Source of the DNA: J051 sp040752255 | Lineage (GTDB): Bacteria; Armatimonadota; Fimbriimonadia; Fimbriimonadales; ATM1 | Length of the DNA stretch: 12,786 nt | Direction of reading: 5' to 3' | Assembly: GCA_040752255.1 (NCBI GenBank) | Contig: JBFMFD010000070.1 | Coordinates: 1-12,786 of the forward strand | Part shown: in pieces, positions 6,998 through 11,325 of the stretch | Numbering within the stretch: position 1 is the stretch's first letter | Layout: each line of letters opens with the position of its first letter | Position numbers and translations under genes: made by a program | The notes under the pieces: generated by a model | Database searches by the model: none | Told to the model about the DNA's origin: nothing | Seen by the model: only the letters and a program-made list of their open reading frames with translations

Positions 6998-8185
6998 TTA
7001 GCCGTTCTCGGAAGGAGTCGGGGGCTCGACACGGACGGGCCGGAGAGGGACTCCCGTCGGTATGAGCCGGTAGCCGTCGCCGGGGACGGCCTGCAGCCAG
7101 TCCACGAGCGGCGAGCCTATCCGCTTCTTGAGCCGATTGACGGCCGTGACGACCTGGTGGGGACGCACGGAGTTGTGCCAGATCTTCATCAACAGATAGT
7201 CCCGGCTGAGAACCTCGCCGGGGCGGCGAGCGAGCTCGCACAGCAGTTGGAACAAGATCGCGGGGAGATCGTCGATCTGCCGTTCATCGGCCGTCACCGT
7301 ATGGGCCGCGACGTCCACCACGAGCCGGTCGCCGACGCGCAGGAGCTCCCGGTCGTCCGCGGCGTGCGAACGGCGCCGCATCAGCGCGGTCACCCAGCCG
7401 TGGAACTCCTCCAGGTCGGGCAGCGGCTTCGGGAGGAAATGGTCGGCCATGTACTCGACGGCGAGCAGCTGAGACTGCCGCGAGACGCGGGCCGTGAGGA
7501 TGAGGACGGGAATCGGCCGCGTCTTCGAGCTCGTCTTGAGCCGCGAGCAGACCTCCAACCCGTCCATGTCCGGCAGACCGAGGTCGAGGACGATGAGATC
7601 CGGCGCCTCGGCTTGCGCCCTGGACAGGCCGAGTGAGGCCGTATCAGCCTGCAGCACGCTGTAACCCTTGTCGCGAAGGAAGAGCGCTATCATGTTCCGA
7701 ATCTCGGGATCGTCATCGACGAGTAGGACTCGACCGACAGGACGCGGAAGCGCGACCTTCTTGATCGAGCGCCGATTCCGCGGCGGAGAGGCGACGCGGC
7801 CGAGGATGAGGGCGTCCAGTCTCCGCTTGAACACGGTCTGGTCCTTGACCGAGTCGGAAATCTCGTTCTTCGAGATGAACTGGCACGCGCCAGCCTGGCG
7901 CGCCCGCGCTTCGTCCTCGGGCTCTTCCTTGTTGCCCGAGATGACTACCACCGGGACGTCCTGCGTCGCGGGCTGGCTTCGGAAGAGACGCAGAGTCTCC
8001 TCCGCGGTGAAGCCTTCCTTGAGGCACCAGTCCAACAAGATGAGGTCAGGACGGACAGTCTTCGAGAACTCCAGCCCCTGGTCGCCTTTCTTCACGACGA
8101 AGGCGCTGAAGCCGAGGACGGAAAGATAGCGCTCGAGGAACGCGCCGTATCCGCCTTCGTCGTCGATGACAAGAATCGTAGCCAT
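6998..8185 (-). CDS. Response regulator with two receiver domains and OmpR-type winged helix
   Basis: A 395-residue protein. Receiver 1 (about 2-125) has acidic D8/D9, phospho-acceptor D52 in LILLDW, S83 and K106 in FISK. Receiver 2 (about 152-270) has D157/D158, phospho-acceptor D201 in LIVLDLGLPDMDG, T231 and K253 in LPKP. Both keep all key residues and so may both be phosphorylated. The C-terminal domain (about 282-376) is a Trans_reg_C winged helix, with LFQLLCELARRPGEVLSR, VVTAVNRLKKRIG and the terminal PGDGYRLI hairpin. An upstream GTG (8209) overlaps a promoter -10 sequence, so the ATG giving MATILVIDDE is preferred. It has no Shine-Dalgarno and would be nearly leaderless. No histidine kinase is in the window. 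The two-receiver plus DNA-binding arrangement suggests integration of two signals or a phosphorelay. The likely target is the giant surface-protein operon next to it. Confidence 0.92.
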   Translation of the reverse strand: MATILVIDDEGGYGAFLERYLSVLGFSAFVVKKGDQGLEFSKTVRPDLILLDWCLKEGFTAEETLRLFRSQPATQDVPVVVISGNKEEPEDEARARQAGACQFISKNEISDSVKDQTVFKRRLDALILGRVASPPRNRRSIKKVALPRPVGRVLLVDDDPEIRNMIALFLRDKGYSVLQADTASLGLSRAQAEAPDLIVLDLGLPDMDGLEVCSRLKTSSKTRPIPVLILTARVSRQSQLLAVEYMADHFLPKPLPDLEEFHGWVTALMRRRSHAADDRELLRVGDRLVVDVAAHTVTADERQIDDLPAILFQLLCELARRPGEVLSRDYLLMKIWHNSVRPHQVVTAVNRLKKRIGSPLVDWLQAVPGDGYRLIPTGVPLRPVRVEPPTPSENG

Positions 8186-8199
8186 GAGGGGTTGAATGG

Positions 8200-8228
8200 A
8201 CTGTAACACGCGCGCGAATATTTGTCAA
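8200..8228 (-). promoter_or_regulatory. Sigma-70-type promoter of the response-regulator gene
   Basis: On the minus strand TTGACA (8228-8223) is followed by a 17-bp spacer and TACAGT (8205-8200). Transcription would start near 8193, only about 8 nt before the ATG at 8185, which predicts a nearly leaderless mRNA and explains the missing ribosome-binding site. The -35 overlaps a small palindrome, ATTTG-T-CAAAT (8219-8229). Confidence 0.65.
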
Positions 8229-8268
8229 ATCCCTGTCATATGGGCACTTGTGCCACGACTTCCCGACG

Positions 8269-8652
8269 ATGAGAAGCGAGGAGGACGGGATTCGGCGCAA
8301 GGTCGAGCGCGAGATGGCGGCGCACGCGAGGCGCACGAAAGGCCAGCGGCTATGCCCTTTCCTGAACAACTTCCACTGCCGCCTCCCGGGCGGGCTATAC
8401 CGCAGGATTTACAGCCGAGTCGAGTTGAACGAAAAGTACCTGGACGTGCGCGCCAGCGCCAAACTGCGCCGCATGACGGCCCTCCAGTTCTTCGCGCAGA
8501 TCGACGCAGCCATCGCGGAACTCGGCCTCGACGCACGGAAGATGCGCAGGCTACAGAATGCGCGTACTCTCGAGATCCACGACTACGCCTTCCCCCTCTA
8601 CCTCCGGCTGCGCCAGGACGGCTTCAAGCATTATCCGGACCTGACGTCCTGA
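8269..8652 (+). CDS. Conserved-looking small basic protein of unknown function
   Basis: 127 residues from the ATG at 8269; a TTG at 8248 would add seven. The frame has the strong G/C third-position bias of the neighbouring genes and balanced composition, so it looks real. The N-terminus is charged and basic (RRKVEREMAAHARRTKGQR), followed by a two-cysteine motif, CPFLNNFHC. A helical middle (TALQFFAQIDAAIAELGLD) follows, then an aromatic C-terminal part (HDYAFPLYLRLRQDGFKHY). No signal peptide or membrane helix is present and I do not recognise the family. Neither start has a ribosome-binding site. It diverges from the response-regulator gene across about 80 bp and converges on the sigma-factor gene. 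A small regulatory or nucleic-acid-binding role would fit the charge but is speculative. Confidence 0.68.
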   Translation: MRSEEDGIRRKVEREMAAHARRTKGQRLCPFLNNFHCRLPGGLYRRIYSRVELNEKYLDVRASAKLRRMTALQFFAQIDAAIAELGLDARKMRRLQNARTLEIHDYAFPLYLRLRQDGFKHYPDLTS

Positions 8653-8732
8653 CGCATGGACCCCGCAGGGGTGGAGCGCCCGCGGACCGACCCGCCGGAG
8701 CGGCCGCCCGCCTTTCGACGGACGGCACCGAC

Positions 8733-9335
8733 TTAGACTAAACCGACTCGCCCCGCCGTCTTTCTCAGCTTGACGCGCGCCCGGTGAAGCCGCGAACGCA
8801 CCGTATTGAGCGGCACCCCGAGCGTCTCGGCCGCCTCCGTGTAGGCCATGCCTCGCGCGTCGCAGAGCGTCAATACCTCCCGCTCCTTCCTGTGAAGGCG
8901 AGCCATGGCACGGCGCACCTGAGCCGCCGCCTCCGTTCGCTCCAGGCGTTCGAGCATGTCCTCGTCCGCACCCGGAAGAGTCTCGTGAAAAGGAGTCGAA
9001 TCGTCCATGCCACAGCAATAGTCCAATGACAGTCCGTCACGCCGCTCTTTGCGCCGCCGAGAGTCCATGAACACATGGCGCAGGATGGTGAACAGCCAGC
9101 TCCTGACCGCCTTCGTCGCGTCGTGCTTCTTGCGCGCCTTCAAGGCCCGGTAGCACGCCTCCTGGACCAGTTCGTCCGCCTCCTCGGCGTCACGGCACAG
9201 ACCGAGCGCGAAGCTACGCGCCTCCGGATTTCTCCCGTCCAGGTAACACTTCAAAGCCTCCGTCACGGCGTCCAACTTCACAGCCCGGCCGTTCCCCTTC
9301 CCGTCCCGTACGACGATCTTGCAGGTCTTTTTCAT
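8733..9335 (-). CDS. ECF-like RNA polymerase sigma factor, cysteine-rich
   Basis: 200 residues from the ATG at 9335, which has a clear GGAGG ribosome-binding site 6 nt upstream. Sigma-70 region 2 spans about 36-100, with the helix LCRDAEEADELVQEACYRAL and VRSWLFTILRHVFMDSRRRK matching the -10-binding segment. Region 4 spans about 138-192, with REVLTLCDARGMAYTEAAE, LGVPLNTVRSRLHRAR as the helix-turn-helix, and RVKLRK. Regions 1.1 and 3 are lacking, as in ECF factors. It carries seven cysteines (5, 30, 47, 61, 107, 108, 158), unusual for the group, and a 25-residue N-terminal extension with a basic/Val motif. No anti-sigma gene is adjacent, so it may be regulated by expression, redox state or a distant partner. 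Open frame upstream of this ATG reads as low-complexity DNA and is not included. Confidence 0.9.
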   Translation of the reverse strand: MKKTCKIVVRDGKGNGRAVKLDAVTEALKCYLDGRNPEARSFALGLCRDAEEADELVQEACYRALKARKKHDATKAVRSWLFTILRHVFMDSRRRKERRDGLSLDYCCGMDDSTPFHETLPGADEDMLERLERTEAAAQVRRAMARLHRKEREVLTLCDARGMAYTEAAETLGVPLNTVRSRLHRARVKLRKTAGRVGLV

Positions 9336-9597
9336 GTCGCACCTCCGCAGCACCCGGAGGGCGAGTGACCCGAGGAAGGCCGAACGACGAGGAATAAATG
9401 GCGGGCCCCCACCCTGGAGACGGCCCCCGGCGCAGCCGGGCTGGCCGCCTCGCGGCACGCGAGCCGTCCGAAAACTAGGGGCTAGGCGGGGGTTGGGCCA
9501 GGTTTTCGGATCGCCGGCGGGGAGGGCCGTTTATGCCGCAGTAAGGAGGCCTTCGCTCCTGGAGTCACGAGAAGCGAGGGGCGACATGAAAAAGACC
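9324..9597. repeat. 17-bp inverted repeat copying the sigma-gene start region
   Basis: GCGACATGAAAAAGACC occurs on the minus strand at 9340-9324, where it includes the sigma-factor ATG, and again on the plus strand at 9581-9597. It is preceded in both by an AGG purine stretch and followed 13-14 nt later by ACGGGA-n-GGGAAGG. The two copies face away from each other and bound a 240-bp interval full of hairpins. This looks like a diverged duplication of the 5' end of the sigma gene. Confidence 0.6.
9419..9510. other. Cluster of strong hairpins upstream of the sigma gene
   Basis: Three adjacent inverted repeats. The first is CGGCC-CCCGGC with loop GCA, then GCCGGG, a 2-nt bulge, and GGCCG (9421-9447). 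The second is CTCGCG-GCA-CGCGAG (9449-9463). The third is TCCGAAAAC (9467-9475) pairing with GTTTTCGGA (9502-9510) around a loop containing a near-direct repeat of CTAGGCGGGG type. An alternative GACGGC/GCCGTC helix (9419-9424 with 9463-9468) would enclose the first two. They lie 85-175 nt before the sigma ATG and could form part of its leader, a structured RNA, or DNA hairpins of a REP-like element. No U-tract follows on either strand. Confidence 0.5.
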
Positions 9598-9777
9598 GGA
9601 AAGGAGGAGGACGGGATGGGAAGGCGCGAAAAAAGCCAAGAAAAAATCTCCGCCGCCGAGCGGTGGAGACGGTGGAGTTCTCGGTCCCCGCCGGCCGCAC
9701 GGCGGGGAGGAGCGCACGCGGACCGATCCGCGCGCGCCGCAGGCGCGGAGAAATCCAAGCGGCGGTGGGCGGGGTAG
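9586..9777 (+). CDS. Doubtful 63-residue basic ORF sharing the sigma-gene start sequence
   Basis: The ATG at 9586 lies in the plus-strand copy of the sigma gene's start region and has a GAGGGG purine run a few bases upstream. The product begins MKKTGKEEDGMGRREKSQEK and then becomes Arg/Ala-rich low complexity, ending in KRRWAG. A minus-strand intrinsic terminator lies inside it. It may be a translated leader peptide, a truncated duplicate of the sigma 5' end, or no gene at all. Confidence 0.22.
   Translation: MKKTGKEEDGMGRREKSQEKISAAERWRRWSSRSPPAARRGGAHADRSARAAGAEKSKRRWAG
9641..9669 (-). terminator. Intrinsic terminator, minus strand
   Basis: On the minus strand TCTCCACCG (9669-9661), a 5-nt loop and CGGCGGAGA (9655-9647) form a 9-bp stem with one G-U pair, followed at once by six T residues (9646-9641). 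A second run of six T follows at 9634-9629. This is a textbook rho-independent terminator, yet no protein gene ends before it, which points to a noncoding transcript arriving from the right. Confidence 0.72.
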
Positions 9778-9858
9778 GCGACCCGCTCGTCCACGCCGTC
9801 CACGGACGCGTCGGTATCCACCGCAAGCATTGGGTCTTACGCAGGTACTGCTTCGCGC
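9641..9858 (-). ncRNA. Candidate structured noncoding RNA ending at an intrinsic terminator
   Basis: The minus strand from a -10-like TATAGA (9864-9859) to the terminator at 9641 has dense pairing. A three-way-junction-like fold is closed by 9762-9768 with 9818-9824 (GCGGTGG/CCACCGC). Inside are CGTCC/GGACG (9797-9801 with 9804-9808) and GCGGG-type 9769-9774 with 9781-9786. Then come hairpins 9733-9747 (6 bp), 9717-9732 (CGCGGA/TCCGCG) and 9685-9708 (9 bp), and finally the terminator. I find no signature of 6S, SRP, tmRNA or RNase P RNA. High GC makes chance pairing common, so this is a hypothesis. Confidence 0.35.
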
Positions 9859-9900
9859 TCTATACTCGGCTCGAGCGAATCTTTTCCCCTAAACAGACGT

Positions 9901-9953
9901 TTTCGCGAGGAATACCTCACGACAATCGGTTCGTGACGATTGTCGAGGCGAAA
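9901..9953. repeat. Nested inverted repeat inside the transposase remnant
   Basis: CGACAATCG (9920-9928) and CGATTGTCG (9937-9945) form a perfect 9-bp stem with an 8-nt loop. This is flanked by CCT/AGG and then by TTTCGC (9901-9906) pairing with GCGAAA (9948-9953). A smaller GAGG-AATA-CCTC hairpin (9907-9918) overlaps the left arm. No U-tract follows. Confidence 0.5.
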
Positions 9954-10043
9954 GGCGTGATCGAAGCCTGACGGACGGACTACAACGACGAACGGACACT
10001 CGGCAGCTTGAACGGTTACGCCGATTCGCCGCGCGCCTACGCA
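9909..10043 (+). pseudogene. C-terminal remnant of an IS3-family transposase, broken by TGA
   Basis: In one frame the plus strand reads HDNRFVTIVEAKGVIEA, a TGA (9969-9971), then RTDYNDERTLGSLNGYADSP and RAYA. This matches the end of the DDE integrase core of IS3-family OrfB proteins. There the usual pattern is an acidic/aromatic segment, a helix ending IEAWR, DYN-x-x-RPHSSLG and a P-A-E-F/Y tail. The TGA stands exactly where the conserved tryptophan (TGG) is expected, so it is a one-base nonsense change. The usual RPHSSLG has decayed to RTLGSLN. Nothing recognisable of the N-terminal half, OrfA or terminal inverted repeats is seen nearby, so it is an old, dead fragment. It marks this stretch as accessory DNA. 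Confidence 0.7.
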
Positions 10044-10288
10044 TCGGCCATTGGCTTCAGGCCATGCTGCTGCGACCCAGTGCTGCGGAGGCCTCGGTTC
10101 GCGTCATCAAGACCTTCCCCTTCTTCTCCAAGTTATCGCTGGCCAGGACCCGCGGTGGATGACTCGCCCCGAATCAGGCGGCCGAGTCAAATACGAATTT
10201 TAGTGGCTTCATCCACGCGCGCTGCGTGGGGACAATAACCCGCCATGGAGGCTTCCTAGCCAGCGCACCTCCTTCTCCATGCCGCCTC
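10044..10288. other. Intergenic stretch with no recognisable gene
   Basis: Between the transposase remnant and the end of crcB no convincing coding frame is seen: the open plus-strand reading continues from the remnant but is Ser/Pro/Arg-rich noise. It holds two modest inverted repeats: CCACGC/GCGTGG around 10214-10230, and CATGGAG/CTCCATG at about 10244-10280, just beyond the crcB stop. The latter could help end the crcB transcript but lacks a T-run. It probably contains further decayed insertion-sequence DNA. Confidence 0.5.
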
Positions 10289-10663
10289 CTAGAATATTCT
10301 CCCAAGGAACGCGCCCAGACGGAAGCTCACGAATCCCAGGACGCCACTCCCGAGATAGTACGCCAGGGCGCGGGCGATCTGCCCGTTGCTGATGAGGTGC
10401 GCACTCTCGAGGATGAGAGTCGAGAAGGTCGTGTAGGTCGCGCAGAACCCGGTCATGAGAAATAGGCGCCCCGCCGGCCCGATCAGTCCGCGGTCCCCTG
10501 CCCAGCTGTCAAAGACTCCTACTAGGAGGCAGCCGGAGATATTGACGGCCAAGGTTCCAAACGGGAAGCCGGTCCCAGTCATCATGTAGATCCTCGTCGC
10601 GACCAGATAACGCGCGAATACACCCAAGATCGCGCCGAAAACAAGCGGTATTGACTTATCCAT
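10289..10663 (-). CDS. crcB: Fluoride ion channel CrcB/Fluc
   Basis: 124 residues from an ATG with GAGGAG 8 nt upstream. It is a four-helix inner-membrane protein of the CrcB/Fluc family; members form antiparallel dimers that export fluoride passively. Family motifs are visible: GAILGVFARY (10-19), GTLAVNISG with the conserved Asn41 (36-44), and GFCATYTTFSTL (72-83) in the third helix, followed by E86. The usual GG before YTTFST is AT here, and the second phenylalanine of the TTFSTF pattern, part of the pore Phe box, is leucine (L83). This is a variation to note but not evidence of inactivity. Length is normal for the family. It sits alone behind a fluoride riboswitch, so it is almost certainly induced by intracellular fluoride. 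Frame upstream of this ATG lies in the riboswitch and is not coding. Confidence 0.96.
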   Translation of the reverse strand: MDKSIPLVFGAILGVFARYLVATRIYMMTGTGFPFGTLAVNISGCLLVGVFDSWAGDRGLIGPAGRLFLMTGFCATYTTFSTLILESAHLISNGQIARALAYYLGSGVLGFVSFRLGAFLGRIF

Positions 10664-10687
10664 ATTGCTCACTCCTCTAAAATGAAA

Positions 10688-10723
10688 ATGACTCCTACCA
10701 GAACGTCTTCCGGTAGGAGTCAT
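10688..10723 (-). terminator. Riboswitch-controlled terminator hairpin
   Basis: On the minus strand ATGACTCCTACC (10723-10712) and GGTAGGAGTCAT (10699-10688) form a perfect 12-bp stem with a 12-nt loop, followed by a T-rich TTTCATTTT. The left arm is the 3' strand of the fluoride aptamer, so the hairpin and the ligand-bound aptamer exclude each other: termination without fluoride, read-through with it. The tail is interrupted by CA, so termination may be incomplete. Confidence 0.85.
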
Positions 10724-10766
10724 CAGCCTCCTGGGCGGAGGCGGTTCAGGCGAACTCCATCGCCTA
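10712..10766 (-). ncRNA. Fluoride riboswitch (crcB motif) aptamer
   Basis: On the minus strand the leader has the crcB-motif hallmarks: GGCGATGGAGTTCGCC (10764-10749), a spacer with AAC, a stem GCCTCC/GGAGGC, then CTGATGACTCCTACC. Loop GGAGT (10758-10754) can form the pseudoknot with ACTCC (10720-10716), as in known fluoride aptamers. The downstream terminator arm contains a second GGAGT (10695-10691) that competes for the same ACTCC. The aptamer lies 49-103 nt before the crcB start codon. A -10-like TTTAAT (10779-10774) is placed so that transcription would begin almost at the aptamer; no clear -35 is seen. Confidence 0.95.
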
Positions 10767-10773
10767 TTCTGCA

Positions 10774-10779
10774 ATTAAA
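10774..10779 (-). promoter_or_regulatory. Candidate -10 element of the crcB transcript
   Basis: TTTAAT on the minus strand matches TATAAT at five of six positions and would start transcription near 10767, at the edge of the aptamer. No good -35 lies 16-19 bp further up, so the assignment is tentative. Confidence 0.4.
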
Positions 10780-10872
10780 GAATTTTTCTAGGTCGCGCGG
10801 AAGGCAGCGTGCGACTCGCAGGACTAGACGAGACCCAAACACCAATGAGCCACGAGGGCCAGATGTGCGGCG

Positions 10873-11325
10873 TCAGTCTAGATTCTCAAACGCCACGAGC
10901 AAGGACCGCTTACCGTCTTTGAGCGAGACCTCGAGGTTGAAGGGGCGGCTCGGGGCCTTGGGAGCAACGCCGGAGTAGACGCCGCCTTCCCTGCTCAGCG
11001 AGAAGCTGCGCTTCTTGTTCTTCTTTTTCCCTGATAGAATGATCGCGTTCGCCTTCTTCTCGAAGGCGGCCCCATCTAGCGGCGCCATCTTGGCGTCATA
11101 AAGGAAAAGACGCATCGTCCCGTCATCCGAGCGGATCAACTCGGCTTTATAGACGAGCGGAGCCTCCGGCCCGAGTTTTGCGTCCTTCGCGTCTACGACC
11201 GAAGCGATGAGCCCGCCTTGCTTGGGAGGCTCCTCCATGAGCCTGGGACCGTGGCCTTCGTCGTGGGCGAGAGAGGTCGAAGCGGCCAGAAGCGCGGCGA
11301 ATAGCACGGCTAGTCTTGTCATCAT
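10873..11325 (-). CDS. Secreted small protein of a probable metal-efflux operon
   Basis: 150 residues. The N-terminus MMTRLAVLFAALLAASTSLA is a Sec signal peptide, cleaved before HDEGHGPRL, which would place a metal-binding-like His/Asp/Glu cluster at the mature N-terminus. The mature part is beta-rich (LVYKAELIRSDDGTMRLFLYD, then FNLEVSLKDGKRSLLVAFEN) and has a lysine-rich loop, SGKKKNKKRSFSL. No cysteines are present. From memory, similar small periplasmic proteins are encoded beside heavy-metal RND (Czc/Cus-like) efflux genes, but no transporter is in the window. The start overlaps the stop of the methyltransferase gene (ATGA), with AGGAG 7 nt before the ATG, so it is translationally coupled and is the last gene of the operon. 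No convincing intrinsic terminator follows. Confidence 0.85.
   Translation of the reverse strand: MMTRLAVLFAALLAASTSLAHDEGHGPRLMEEPPKQGGLIASVVDAKDAKLGPEAPLVYKAELIRSDDGTMRLFLYDAKMAPLDGAAFEKKANAIILSGKKKNKKRSFSLSREGGVYSGVAPKAPSRPFNLEVSLKDGKRSLLVAFENLD

Noticed and set aside
8186..8209. GTG start at 8209 for the response regulator
   Set aside because: It overlaps the best -10 box, has no ribosome-binding site, and the receiver domain begins properly at the ATG at 8185.
9531..9830. Minus-strand 99-codon frame beginning MLAVDTDASVDGVDERV
   Set aside because: It has G/C third-position bias at first but no ribosome-binding site, runs straight through a strong terminator and becomes Ser/Arg noise; an RNA or intergenic DNA explains it better.
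10664..10774. N-terminal extension of CrcB by 37 residues
   Set aside because: The extension is the translated riboswitch and terminator; the ATG at 10663 has a good ribosome-binding site and matches the family's usual start.
10790..10872. Possible intrinsic terminator for the metal-type operon: imperfect GTCGC-A-CG / CG-C-GCGAC stem
   Set aside because: One mismatch, and followed on the minus strand by an A-rich run rather than T, so it is not supported as a terminator.
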